NCBI RefSeq assembly: GCF_001427665.1
Contig: NZ_LMHC01000021.1
Coordinates: 461,934-525,933, forward strand
Length of the DNA stretch: 64,000 bases
Source: Caulobacter sp. Root655
GTDB taxonomy: Bacteria > Pseudomonadota > Alphaproteobacteria > Caulobacterales > Caulobacteraceae
Direction of reading: 5' to 3'
Shown here: piece by piece, positions 37,902 to 46,926 of the stretch
How the letters are laid out: the number at the start of each line of letters is the position of its first letter
Position numbering within the stretch: position 1 is the first letter of the stretch
Made by a program: the position numbers and the translations under genes
Notes under the pieces: generated by a model
The model's input: only the letters and a program-made list of their open reading frames with translations
Databases searched by the model: none
Told to the model about the DNA's origin: nothing

Positions 37902-40640
37902 TCAGAAGCGCTTGCTGATCGACACGCCGTAGGTTCGCGGATCGAGGAGGAAGGCGTTTTGCAGAAGTCCCATGGCCTCGTCGACGAAGAAGGTGTCGGT
38001 GATCGGGCGATCGTTGAACACGTTCTTCACGTAGGCCTCGATCTCCAGGCCCAGGTCATCGTTCTTTGCCTGGATCGAAACATTCCCGTTGTCCCAGCCG
38101 CGGAGACGATCGACCGTCGTATTGTAGACGCGGGAGAAGGAGTCGCCCTGACGGTAGTAGTCGGCGCGTAGCGTGGTGTCCCAGCCCGAGGGCAGATTCC
38201 AGGTGTACTGAGCGCCCAGCGACACCGTCCAGGGCGGCGCATTGGGCAATTCCTTGCCCGAAAGATTGGCCGCGACCCCATCCGTTGGGGTCACGCCAAG
38301 GGACGCGTAGGTCCCAGAGCAAACGCCAAGCACCGCGAGCGGATTGCCTGAAACCCCCGCCATGGTCGCGGCGCCGGGCTGCTGCTGGATGATGGCCAGC
38401 AGGTTGCCCAAGGCTGCGGTCGGCGCGACGCACCCGGCCATGTTCGAACCCTTGACCAGGGTCAGATTCGGATCGCCTTGCGTGCGGTTGACCGGATCGA
38501 TGGACGAGCCGTTCTTGACCTCGGTTTTCAGGAGGCCCGCGCTGAGGTTGAACCGAAGATTGCGCACCGGCTCCCAGATGCTTTCAAGTTCGAAGCCGGC
38601 GACGGTGGCGTCGATGTTCTCCGTGACCGAGATCCGGTTCACGAACTTGGAGATCTGGTAGCCCTTGTAGTCGTAGTAGAAGCCCGTGAGATTGAGCATC
38701 AGGCTGCCGCCCAGGAGCCTGTTCTTCATGCCGACTTCATAGGCGTCGACGAATTCCGGGTCGTAGACCGGTCGTGGAGCCCCGATCCCACCCGCGCCGA
38801 TGTTGTTGGGACCGCCCCCCTTGTAGCCCCGCGAGTAGAAGCCGTAGAGCAAGGTGCTGTCGGTAAAGGCCAGATCCGGCTTCCAGTCGACGCCCAGACG
38901 CCCGGTCACCGCGCTGAAATCGGCCCTGTAGGAGGCCGGCGCTCCAGGCGTCAGGCCCGAGCCAGGCGTCAGGAGCTTCACTGGATAGCTGTAGAGGGTC
39001 TTGGAGTCCTCGGTGTAGCGCAAACCGCCGGTGATCTTCAGGGCGTCGGTCGCCTCCCAGTAAACCTCGCCGAAGGCTGCCTTGGAATCCAGCTTATAGG
39101 GCTGATAGCTGAGATAGTTGCCGTGCCCGGTCGGGTCCGGCTCCGGATTCGGGTTGATGTAGATGCAGGTGGTGGCGCCCAGCGCGCACGTCGCCCCGCC
39201 ATTGGCCACCCTTGAAAAATTCGTGAAGGCGTTCGACAGGATGTAGAAGTACTGGGTCGTCTTGTAGCCGAGGTGATTGGCTCCGATACTGAAGTTTATC
39301 GGCCCGTCGAAGGACGATTGAAGCCGAAGCTCCTGCGTGAACTGCTTCGAAGGATGAAGGTTGTTGTCGTAAACTTGAAGAGTATTCGCTGTCCCAAGTT
39401 GCGGGTCATTGACGACCCCGCCCGGCGCTGTCGCCGTGGCGTTGAACGCCGTCGGAAAACCGAAGCGGTACATGTCCTGTTGGGAATTGTAGTCGCCCTT
39501 GTAGTAGGAGGTCAGGAGATTGACCTGCAGGGCGGGCGTAATGTCCCACGCCGCACTGAACTCCAGCACATCCTCCTTGGCGCGGTAGCTCGGGTCGATC
39601 AAGGACTCGACCGTGCTCAGATCGGCGGATTGGCGCCTGTTGGCGCTGAGGTCGCCGCTCGCCAGGCCGCCCCGATAGGCCAGCAGCCCAAACAGGGTCG
39701 ACAGCGAATTAGGCGTGCCCTTGGCGGCGTCGGCATAGATCGAGCCATTCGTGCAACCTTGGCTGAGGAAGCCGCGCACGACGGCGTTGGTGACCGCCAC
39801 GCCGCCGACCGACGCGGGGCCGTTGTCGCGAGTGCAGAGGCCCTTGCCGGTGCGCAGGCGGTTGTCGTCTTCCTCGAAGTGTTGCCAGACGAGATGGGCC
39901 TTGAAGGTGTCGACCGGCTTGAAGGCCAGGGTGCCGCGAACCGAGTAGAGATCGCGGCCGTCGATATCATTGCCGGTGGTCAGGTTGGTCGCGAAGCCGG
40001 AGCGTTTGAGATAGCTCCCGGCCACCCGGAGGGCCAAGGCGTCTCCGACGAGCGGAATGTTGACCATCGCGCGCACCTTGCGGGTGTCGAAATTGCCGAT
40101 CTCCGCCCGGACGGCGCCCTCGAAACGATCCGTCGGCTTGGCGGTGATGACATTGACCACGCCCCCCGTGGCGTTGCGGCCGTAGAGCGTGCCCTGAGGG
40201 CCGCGCAGGACTTCCACCCGCTCGACGTCGAAGAACTCGGCCTCGAACAGACGGTTCTCGGTCAACGGCGCGCCGTTCAGGTGGACGCCGGTGGAGGTGT
40301 CGCCGGTAACCGCCGTTTGCTTGGTGCCAATCCCGCGAATTTGGAAATTGTAGCCGCTATAGAAGCCCTTGGAGAAGGTCACATTGGGCACGGCGCGCTG
40401 GAGGTTCGCCCCGCCATCGATCTTTTGGGCCTCGAGCGAGGCCTGAGAGAAGGCCGAGACGGCGATGGGAACGTTCTGCAAGGTTTCTTCCTTGCGCTGA
40501 GCGGTCACTACCACCTCGTCCAGCACGGTTTTATTCTCGGCTGGCGTGGTCTCGGCCCCCAGGGCCGGCAGAGCCATCATGAGGGCGAGAACAGACGCTC
40601 CGCTCGCGAGGACTCGCGCATTTCGGCGATGCAACTTCAT
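37902..40640 (-). CDS. TonB-dependent receptor without signalling domain
   Basis: The 912-residue product starts MKLHRRNARVLASG and has a signal peptide ending near ALGA. A TonB-box-like region VLDEVVVTAQRKEE is followed by a plug domain with G-P-Q-G-T-L-Y-G-R-N-A-T-G-G and a long barrel ending SKRF. There is no STN domain, so it should transport without FecIR signalling. I chose the ATG at 40640, with AGGGGG about 9 bases upstream, over one nine codons earlier. It is followed by the MFS gene and neighbours the monooxygenase cluster, so uptake of a hydrophobic growth substrate is a fair guess. Confidence 0.92.
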   Translation of the reverse strand: MKLHRRNARVLASGASVLALMMALPALGAETTPAENKTVLDEVVVTAQRKEETLQNVPIAVSAFSQASLEAQKIDGGANLQRAVPNVTFSKGFYSGYNFQIRGIGTKQTAVTGDTSTGVHLNGAPLTENRLFEAEFFDVERVEVLRGPQGTLYGRNATGGVVNVITAKPTDRFEGAVRAEIGNFDTRKVRAMVNIPLVGDALALRVAGSYLKRSGFATNLTTGNDIDGRDLYSVRGTLAFKPVDTFKAHLVWQHFEEDDNRLRTGKGLCTRDNGPASVGGVAVTNAVVRGFLSQGCTNGSIYADAAKGTPNSLSTLFGLLAYRGGLASGDLSANRRQSADLSTVESLIDPSYRAKEDVLEFSAAWDITPALQVNLLTSYYKGDYNSQQDMYRFGFPTAFNATATAPGGVVNDPQLGTANTLQVYDNNLHPSKQFTQELRLQSSFDGPINFSIGANHLGYKTTQYFYILSNAFTNFSRVANGGATCALGATTCIYINPNPEPDPTGHGNYLSYQPYKLDSKAAFGEVYWEATDALKITGGLRYTEDSKTLYSYPVKLLTPGSGLTPGAPASYRADFSAVTGRLGVDWKPDLAFTDSTLLYGFYSRGYKGGGPNNIGAGGIGAPRPVYDPEFVDAYEVGMKNRLLGGSLMLNLTGFYYDYKGYQISKFVNRISVTENIDATVAGFELESIWEPVRNLRFNLSAGLLKTEVKNGSSIDPVNRTQGDPNLTLVKGSNMAGCVAPTAALGNLLAIIQQQPGAATMAGVSGNPLAVLGVCSGTYASLGVTPTDGVAANLSGKELPNAPPWTVSLGAQYTWNLPSGWDTTLRADYYRQGDSFSRVYNTTVDRLRGWDNGNVSIQAKNDDLGLEIEAYVKNVFNDRPITDTFFVDEAMGLLQNAFLLDPRTYGVSISKRF

Positions 40641-41124
40641 GTATTCATTCCCCCTAATTTTCGGCACTGCACTTGCGCGTGCCGATTGTTATTACTCGCC
40701 AGTGCGGCGAGGACGGTGGCGAACAACAGTCTGTGCGCCTCCTAACGAAATCCGGCTCAACGACTCCGGAAACGCTTCAGTTATTTCATCCTCGATATTT
40801 GGGGGGACTGGCGCCGCCCGCTGCGGGCTTGCTCTCGTCGTGGGCGCCGTCTCGCGCCGGGCGATGTCGCCCGAACCAGCCGCTGGGCTGCCCTATGGTC
40901 GAACTTGCCCAGGTCGGGTCTGGCTCGCTCGCCTTCCCGCCCAAGATCGAGACCCGGGCGTCTCGAGGTCCGATAGCGGCCGCCACTAAGCTCAGAGGCG
41001 CGGGCGCCAGCCAGATCCAACAGCTGATCATCGCCCGGGAAACCCTCAAGCGCGGCGGCTGGAAAAAAGGCGGCGTCGCTCACCAGCGACGCCGCCATCC
41101 TATTCTTTCGAGCAGGGCAGCGGC
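40641..41124. other. Intergenic region between TonB receptor and monooxygenase genes
   Basis: 484 bases with no gene I can support. Reading frames on both strands here have no family features. It contains the monooxygenase terminator at 41063-41096 and, near 40641-40800, AT-richer sequence that likely carries the receptor promoter. The ATCAC-N4-GTGAT operator seen elsewhere in the cluster is not present. Confidence 0.5.
41063..41096 (-). terminator. Rho-independent terminator of the monooxygenase gene
   Basis: Read on the minus strand, the 12-base stem GGCGGCGTCGCT pairs with AGCGACGCCGCC around a 4-base loop and is followed directly by six T residues. It lies about 30 bases after the stop at 41125. 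Confidence 0.85.
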
Positions 41125-42798
41125 TTAGCCGCCGACCACCGCCAAGCTCCCGGGCGCGCTTTCGACGGCGGCCTTCTCGAAGACGAAATCGACGTAGCCG
41201 CTCTCCGCGGCCAGCCGGCACGCCTCGCTATAGCGCTGGAAGCCGCCGGTATACATGCTCAGACCGCGCGGTTTGCCGCTGATGTTGCCGCCGACGTACC
41301 AAGTATTGGCCTTCGATACGAGGGTCTGTTCCGCCAACCCGTAGACCGCGTCCATCCACCCCTGCTCGGCCCGGCCCGTCGGCTCCATCGTCGCAAGACC
41401 GTCCTGGCGCATGCGCGCGATCGCATCGGCGATCCAGTCGACGTTCTGCTGGTCGAGCGTGATGATATTGGCCAGGGCCGCCGGGCCATTGGGGCCGCAC
41501 ACCAGGAAGAGGTTCGGAAAGGACGCCATCATCAGGCCCAGATGCGACCCGGCGCCGTCGTGCCACTTGTCGCGCAGCTGGAGACCGCCCCGGCCACGGA
41601 CGTCGAAGTTCAGCAGCGCGCCGGTGAGGCCGTCGTAGCCGGTGGCGAAGATCAGGACGTCGAGCTCCACCTCGCCGACGCTCGTCAGCAGGCCCGCCTC
41701 GGTGATCTTGATGATCGGGCTTTCGAGACAGTCATGCAGCGTGACGTGCGGCAGGTTGAAGGTCTCGTAGTATTGGGTGTCCAGGCAGGGCCGACGCGCG
41801 AAGATCGGGTAGCCCCGCGGCTTCAGTTTTTCGGCGGTGTGCGGATCGACGACCACCTCGCTGATCTTGTCGCGGACGAATTCGGCGACCTGCTCGTTGG
41901 CCTCCGGATTGGTCAGAAGGTCCGAGAAGGTTCCCAGGAACGACAGCCCGCCACGCGCCCAGGAATCCTCCATCAAGGCGCGACGCTGGTCGGGGGTGAC
42001 GCTGAAGAATGGCCGGGTGGATTGCGGCCTCACACCGCCCAGCGGGCTGTTGCGCGCGGCTTGGCGGATGCTAGCGTAGTTGCGCTTGATCTCGGCGACG
42101 TAGTCAGGCTCCAGCGCCACATTGCGCATCGGCAGGCTAAAACTCGGCGTGCGCTGGAACACCGTCAGGGCGTCGGCGGTCTTTGCGACCTCCGGGACGA
42201 TCTGGACACCGGTCGACCCGGTGCCGACCAAGCCAACCCGCTTGCCCGCGAAGCTGACCGGCTCATGCGGCCACTTGGCCGCCAGCAAGATCTCGCCCTT
42301 GAAAACCTCGGCGCCGTCGAACGGAACGCCCTTGGGAATCGACAGCGGCCCCGACGCCATCACGCAGTAGGTCGCCTCGAAGATCCGGCCGTCGTCCGTT
42401 GTGACCCGCCAGATGCGGGTCGCATCGTCATAGGTCGCGCCCGTGACGCGGGTTTCAAAGAGGAAGCGTCGGCGCAGTCCGAGGCGATCGGCCACGAAGT
42501 TGGCATAGGCCAGGATTTCCGGTTGGGCGGCGAACTGCTCTGACCATGTCCAGTCCTGCTCGATCTCCGGAGAGAACGAGTAGCAGTAGTCGAGGCTCAT
42601 CAGGTCGCACCGGGCGCCCGGATAACGGTTCCAGTACCACACGCCGCCGACGTCGCCGCCGGCCTCGATCCCTTGGACGGTCAGGCCCATTCCACTGAGC
42701 TTGTGGACGGCGTACATCCCGCCAAAGCCCGCGCCGATAACGAGCGCGTCGATGCGAGAAGGCTGAAGGCTTGCGGTCGGTTGGTTCGACGCGGTCAT
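41125..42798 (-). CDS. Baeyer-Villiger-type flavin monooxygenase, atypical fingerprint
   Basis: The 557-residue product has an FAD-binding GAGFGG (residues 22-27), an NADPH-binding GTGSTG near 193-198 and the A-T-G-Y-D motif. It matches Baeyer-Villiger monooxygenases of the cyclohexanone/phenylacetone type, which insert oxygen next to a ketone to make an ester or lactone. The family fingerprint F-x-G-x-x-x-H-x-x-x-W-P appears at 166-177 as FKGEILLAAKWP, with Leu172 in place of His. GGGAG lies before the ATG. A strong terminator follows. A variant operator lies upstream at 42880. Activity as a true Baeyer-Villiger enzyme is likely but not certain because of the substitution. Confidence 0.88.
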   Translation of the reverse strand: MTASNQPTASLQPSRIDALVIGAGFGGMYAVHKLSGMGLTVQGIEAGGDVGGVWYWNRYPGARCDLMSLDYCYSFSPEIEQDWTWSEQFAAQPEILAYANFVADRLGLRRRFLFETRVTGATYDDATRIWRVTTDDGRIFEATYCVMASGPLSIPKGVPFDGAEVFKGEILLAAKWPHEPVSFAGKRVGLVGTGSTGVQIVPEVAKTADALTVFQRTPSFSLPMRNVALEPDYVAEIKRNYASIRQAARNSPLGGVRPQSTRPFFSVTPDQRRALMEDSWARGGLSFLGTFSDLLTNPEANEQVAEFVRDKISEVVVDPHTAEKLKPRGYPIFARRPCLDTQYYETFNLPHVTLHDCLESPIIKITEAGLLTSVGEVELDVLIFATGYDGLTGALLNFDVRGRGGLQLRDKWHDGAGSHLGLMMASFPNLFLVCGPNGPAALANIITLDQQNVDWIADAIARMRQDGLATMEPTGRAEQGWMDAVYGLAEQTLVSKANTWYVGGNISGKPRGLSMYTGGFQRYSEACRLAAESGYVDFVFEKAAVESAPGSLAVVGG

Positions 42799-42879
42799 GG
42801 CGATCTCCCTGAGGAACGATCACCTGTGTCCTCGCCCCTGCCCCTCTTCGACCAGTCAGAGGGCTAGCCAGGCGCGAAC

Positions 42880-42893
42880 ATCACGGATGTGTC
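42880..42893. promoter_or_regulatory. Operator-like inverted repeat ATCAC-N4-GTGTC
   Basis: ATCACGGATGTGTC, 8 of 10 arm bases matching ATCAC-N4-GTGAT. It lies between the divergent monooxygenase (start 42798) and thioesterase (start 42989) genes. A weaker half-site starts at 42819. Confidence 0.5.
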
Positions 42894-42988
42894 TGTTCGC
42901 CGTCGGCGCGCGCCTTGCTTGATCGACCTCACCCGCCGACTTCATGGCTGACACTGGAGACTTGGGGGGCTGCGTGAGGAGAGACGGA

Positions 42989-43858
42989 ATGAACGGCGAC
43001 AATGCGCGCGACCAGACCGTTGGTTCGGAGCCGGCGGCGCGTCAGCGGCTGATGGCGTTCGCCGCCGCCCCGGGCTCGCCAGTAAAGGTCATGGGGACGG
43101 AACGTCGGCTTTGCGTCGGCCCGCCCGGCAATCTCTTCGTGTTCGGCGGCGTGCTGTTCGGCGCCGCCCTGGCGGTGCTCGAGGACGATCTCCAACGTCC
43201 CGTGATCTGGTCGGCGGCTCAATTCCTGGGGCCTGTCCGTCCGGACGAGTTGCTCGAGCTGCACGTCGAGGTCCCATCGTCGGGCCGGACGGTCTCGCAG
43301 GCCCGCGTCGTCGGACGCGTGAACGATCGACTCGTCTTCTTGGTGTCGGCCGCGCTCGGCGCGCGAGAAGAACCGACGGAGCGCACCTGGGACCGCGTCC
43401 CGGATGCGCCCCCGCCCGAAGACTGCCAGCCCGCGAGACTTTGGCCCCACAGCCAGGCGCCTGACACGCTGCTGGAAACCTTGGAGATGCGCATAGTGCC
43501 GGGCGAGTTCGCCGAGGTCGAACCGACTGGGCGGCTGGCCGAACGCTCGCGCGCTGTCTTTTGGGTTCGCGCGCGGCAAGCCCTGCCGATCGACATCAGT
43601 TTGCTGGCGTTGTTCGCCGATTTCTTGCCCTACGCCCTCGGCAAGGCGCTCGGCGGGGGCTTGGGCGGTGTGAGCCTCGACAACACGCTGAGAGTCGTGC
43701 GTCGTGTCGAGACCGAATGGATCCTGTGCGACGCGTCCATTCAGGCCATCCATGCGGGCTTTGCCCACGGGGACATTCGCCTCTTCGCCCAGACTGGCGA
43801 GCTTCTGGCGATCGGCAGCCAGTCGATGAACGCCTGGCCGCCGACTACCCGCGGCTAG
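42989..43858 (+). CDS. Acyl-CoA thioesterase, TesB-like double hotdog
   Basis: The 289-residue product has two hotdog domains, residues about 20-115 and 170-285. The second carries the typical GGVSLDNTLRV, then W-I-L-C-D-A-S-I-Q-A-I-H-A-G-F-A-H-G and G-E-L-L-A-I-G-S-Q-S. TesB-type enzymes hydrolyse acyl-CoA to free acid and CoA, often to relieve blocked CoA pools in catabolic pathways. I chose the ATG at 42989, with GAGGAG about 8 bases upstream, over a start at 42944. It converges on the acyl-CoA ligase gene: the two TAG stops share the same CTAG. Confidence 0.85.
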   Translation: MNGDNARDQTVGSEPAARQRLMAFAAAPGSPVKVMGTERRLCVGPPGNLFVFGGVLFGAALAVLEDDLQRPVIWSAAQFLGPVRPDELLELHVEVPSSGRTVSQARVVGRVNDRLVFLVSAALGAREEPTERTWDRVPDAPPPEDCQPARLWPHSQAPDTLLETLEMRIVPGEFAEVEPTGRLAERSRAVFWVRARQALPIDISLLALFADFLPYALGKALGGGLGGVSLDNTLRVVRRVETEWILCDASIQAIHAGFAHGDIRLFAQTGELLAIGSQSMNAWPPTTRG

Positions 43859-45459
43859 GGCGCCTCGGCCGCGAGCGCGCTGGCCGTGCGATAATCGGCC
43901 TTCCCGCTTTCGTGCCGTGGCACATTGTCGACGAGGATGAAGCGCTTGGGATGCTTGTAGCTGGACAGGGTCTGGGCCAGGCCCGCCCTCACCCGCGCCT
44001 CGTCAAACTCGCCGTCGGGCTTGAGGATGGCCACGACAATCTTTCCCCAGGTCTCGTTCGCCTGCCCCACGACGAGCACATCGCCGACGCCGGGCTGCAA
44101 CTTCAGGGCTTCCTCGACTTCCTCGGGGAAGACCTTCTCACCGCCCGTGTTGATGGACAGGTTGCCGCGACCAATCAGCATGAACTGGTTGGGTGGCATC
44201 CACCGGGCAAAGTCGCCCGGCACGGCGTAGCGAACGCCATCGATCATGCGGTAGGTCGCCACGGTTTTTTCGGGGTCACCGAAGTAGCCTAGCGCCATGG
44301 ACCCGCTTCTGGCGATGAACCCCTCCGCGGGCCGATCCTTGGGCATCACCGCGCCAGTGTCCGGATCGATCAGCACCGTCAAGGCGGCCGCGTCAAAAAC
44401 CCCGGTCTCTGGAATTTGACCGGCCTTGGCCACCGAATAGCCGAGCCCCGAGGCCTCGGACGCGCCGAGGATGTCGACAAGGGTGAGGTTTGGCAGGTGA
44501 CGCAGTAGCCCTTCCTTGACCTCCTTGGACCAGGTCAGGCCCGCCGAGCTGATGACCTTCAGGCTGGAAAGATCGTAGGCGCCGGGGGCCGCGTCCAGGG
44601 CCTTGAGCATGGGCTTGGCGAAGACGTCGCCGACGATGGCGATCCGGGTGGCGCGGTGCTTTTCCACCTCGCGCCAGAGGTGATCGGCGTCGAACCTGTC
44701 GCTGGACAGGATGATCGCCGCGCCGCCGTTGAGCAAGTCGCCCATCGCCGCATTGCTGCCCGACCCGTGCATCAGCGGACAGGCTGGAACGATGCGGCTG
44801 GGCGAGGTCGTCGAGCGCACGATGTCGGCATGCTCCTCCATGGAGAGCGGCACGCGCGGGATCAGTGGCGACTCAAGTTGAACGCGGCGCGCCTGGCCGG
44901 TCGACCAGTGGACACCCTTGGGCTTGCCGGTGGTTCCGCCAGTGTAGAGCAGATAGCCGTCGTTGGGGGAGCGCGTGATGACCAGCGGCTGCCCGTCGCC
45001 GTCTCGCGCCAGGGTCTCGTAGGATAGAACGCCCCGGGGCGCGACCTGCGGCGATCGCTCGCTCTCGATCCGCACCCAGGTGCTTACGCCCGCAAGCCGC
45101 GCTTGCAGCGGCTCCAGCATCTCGTCGAAGTCCGATTGATAGAAGAGCGCCGTGGCGCCGCAGTCGGCGAGCACGTAGGCGATCTCGTCGGCCGTGTAGC
45201 GGTAGTTCAGATTGACGGTCAGCAGGCGCGCCTTCACCCCAGCGACGAGGAACTCCATGTAGGCTGGGTGATTGCGGCACAGGATACCCACTCGTGCGTC
45301 CGGTTCCAGGCCAAGGTCGACAAGCGTCTTGGCCAGATTGTTGGTGCGACGGTCGAACTCCTCCCATGTCACCACCGTGTCGCGCCAGATCAGGGCCGGC
45401 CGCTCCGGCGGCACGACGCGCGCCACCGCATCGAGAATGTCTCCATAGTTCCAGTTCAC
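43855..45459 (-). CDS. Acyl-CoA synthetase (AMP-binding)
   Basis: The 534-residue product belongs to the ANL superfamily. YTGGTTGKPKGV is the AMP/ATP loop, and GASEASG and the late K-x-x-E-x-G-x-x-x-x-E region (INTGGEKVFPEEVEEAL) are typical. The C-terminal lysine in RHESGKADYR is the likely adenylation lysine. The enzyme activates a carboxylic acid to its CoA ester. It starts at GTG 45459 with GGGAGG 5 bases upstream. The nearby monooxygenase, lactonase and dehydrogenases suggest the acid is the ring-cleaved product of a cyclic ketone. A perfect operator lies upstream at 45543. Confidence 0.9.
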   Translation of the reverse strand: MNWNYGDILDAVARVVPPERPALIWRDTVVTWEEFDRRTNNLAKTLVDLGLEPDARVGILCRNHPAYMEFLVAGVKARLLTVNLNYRYTADEIAYVLADCGATALFYQSDFDEMLEPLQARLAGVSTWVRIESERSPQVAPRGVLSYETLARDGDGQPLVITRSPNDGYLLYTGGTTGKPKGVHWSTGQARRVQLESPLIPRVPLSMEEHADIVRSTTSPSRIVPACPLMHGSGSNAAMGDLLNGGAAIILSSDRFDADHLWREVEKHRATRIAIVGDVFAKPMLKALDAAPGAYDLSSLKVISSAGLTWSKEVKEGLLRHLPNLTLVDILGASEASGLGYSVAKAGQIPETGVFDAAALTVLIDPDTGAVMPKDRPAEGFIARSGSMALGYFGDPEKTVATYRMIDGVRYAVPGDFARWMPPNQFMLIGRGNLSINTGGEKVFPEEVEEALKLQPGVGDVLVVGQANETWGKIVVAILKPDGEFDEARVRAGLAQTLSSYKHPKRFILVDNVPRHESGKADYRTASALAAEAP

Positions 45460-45542
45460 GGCGGCCTCCCAAGTCTCTTTCCCGGAAGGTCTATTGGGCG
45501 ACCACGGTCCAAGTGGCGTTTGGCGACCCGTAGCGCCGACAA

Positions 45543-45556
45543 ATCACGTGAGTGAT
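45543..45556. promoter_or_regulatory. Operator-like inverted repeat ATCAC-N4-GTGAT (perfect)
   Basis: ATCACGTGAGTGAT lies in the 212-base divergent region between the acyl-CoA synthetase (minus, start 45459) and the old yellow enzyme (plus, start 45672). All ten arm bases match. It could control both. Confidence 0.6.
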
Positions 45557-45671
45557 GCCTGTGGCCTCGAAGTGAACTTTGGTGCGATCGGCCGCCGCTT
45601 CCGCCTAGTCGTTCGACCGGGCCCGGGCGCAGCGTTTCGGGGCGTTCCATTCGCACCCGGGAGGATCCGCA

Positions 45672-46775
45672 GTGTCCGCTTCCGCTCTCTTCGCGCCGAT
45701 CTCCGTGGCGGGGCTTCAGCTGAGGAACCGCACCGTGATGGCGCCGATGACGCGCCGCTTTTCTCCCGGCGGCCTCCCGACCGAGAAGGTCGCCGACTAC
45801 TATCGCCGACGCGCCGAAGCCGGTGTTGGCGTCATCATCACCGAAGGGGTCGCCATCGATCACCCCGCCGCGATCGATCACCCCGACATTCCGCACTTCC
45901 ACGGACCGGCCCTGAACAACTGGAAGGTGGTCGCCGAGTTGGTGAAGGCGGCCGGGGCCGCATTCATCCCGCAGCTCTGGCACATGGGCGGCCACCGCTC
46001 GATGACGCCCGCCCCACCGAATTCGGACATCCCCTCGCTGTCGCCGTCGGGGATCTATCAGCCCGGAATCACCTTCGGCGCGCCCGCGACCGAAGCGGAG
46101 ATCGCGACGGTGATCGAGGCCTACGCCAAGGCCGCGGGGGACGCCGTCGCCATCGGGGCGAGCGGCGTCGAGGTGCACGGGGCGCACGGCTACCTCATCG
46201 ACCAATTCCTGTGGTCGAGCACCAACCAGCGCAGCGACCGCTACGGCGGCGATCTCACCGGACGCCTGCGCTTCACGATCGAAGTCATCTCGGCCTGCCG
46301 GGCCGCCGTCGGTCCCGACTTTCCGATCTTCTTCAGATTCTCGCAGTTCAAGCAGGTGGACTACAAGGCGCGGCTTTGCCGCTCGCCCGATGAGCTGGCC
46401 GCCTTCCTGGAACCGCTCGTCGACGCTGGCGTCGATGTGTTCGACTGTTCGCAGCGCCGGTTCTGGGAGCCTGAGTTCGAGGGGTCTCCGCTCAATCTTG
46501 CCGGCTGGACCAAGAAGCTCTCGGGCAAGCCGACCATGACCGTTGGGTCCGTCGGACTCGATGGCGACGTCGTCGCGTCCTTGCACGAAGGCGTCGAGGT
46601 CGTAGGCGCATCTTCCCTCGACAAGCTGGAGGTCATGCTGGAACGCGGCGATTTCGATCTGGTCGGCGTCGGTCGCGCCCTGCTGGCCGATCCGCTCTGG
46701 GTGGAGAAGGTCCGCGACTCCGAGGCTGGGCAGTTGGTCGGCTTCAGCCGTCAGGCGCTCGAGACGCTCGTCTGA
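45672..46775 (+). CDS. Old yellow enzyme-family NADH:flavin oxidoreductase
   Basis: The 367-residue product is a single TIM-barrel FMN reductase of the old yellow enzyme family, with no added iron-sulfur domain. Seen here: L-R-N-R-T-V-M-A-P-M-T near the start, QLWHMGG, HGAHGYLIDQFL with the substrate-binding His pair, NQRSDRYGGDL and VGRALLADP. The family reduces activated C=C bonds of enones and related compounds. The start is GTG 45672, with GGAGG upstream; no closer ATG exists. In this cluster it could reduce an unsaturated ketone or acyl compound. Confidence 0.9.
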   Translation: MSASALFAPISVAGLQLRNRTVMAPMTRRFSPGGLPTEKVADYYRRRAEAGVGVIITEGVAIDHPAAIDHPDIPHFHGPALNNWKVVAELVKAAGAAFIPQLWHMGGHRSMTPAPPNSDIPSLSPSGIYQPGITFGAPATEAEIATVIEAYAKAAGDAVAIGASGVEVHGAHGYLIDQFLWSSTNQRSDRYGGDLTGRLRFTIEVISACRAAVGPDFPIFFRFSQFKQVDYKARLCRSPDELAAFLEPLVDAGVDVFDCSQRRFWEPEFEGSPLNLAGWTKKLSGKPTMTVGSVGLDGDVVASLHEGVEVVGASSLDKLEVMLERGDFDLVGVGRALLADPLWVEKVRDSEAGQLVGFSRQALETLV

Positions 46776-46780
46776 ATCTT

Positions 46781-46794
46781 ATCACCCATGTGAT
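46781..46794. promoter_or_regulatory. Operator-like inverted repeat ATCAC-N4-GTGAT (perfect)
   Basis: ATCACCCATGTGAT begins five bases after the old yellow enzyme stop and lies 133 bases before the lactonase-like gene start, in the 151-base spacer. Its position suggests a separate promoter for the lactonase-dehydrogenase set. Confidence 0.6.
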
Positions 46795-46926
46795 TAGCGC
46801 CGGCGCCGTCGCGTGAGGGAGGGACTCGGTCGCGGCATGGGCTTTGGTGGCCCTCCAGGAGGACCCGCACGTGCCGCAGCTGGCCTTGATCACAGGCGCC
46901 GCCCATCCAAGCGAAGGAAGCCCATC

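Noticed and set aside
40781..41221. Minus-strand 146-codon frame near the monooxygenase end
   Set aside because: Runs through the terminator hairpin, Arg-rich, no recognisable domain.
45672..46775. Old yellow enzyme as a 2,4-dienoyl-CoA reductase
   Set aside because: At 367 residues it lacks the iron-sulfur and second flavin domains of that enzyme.
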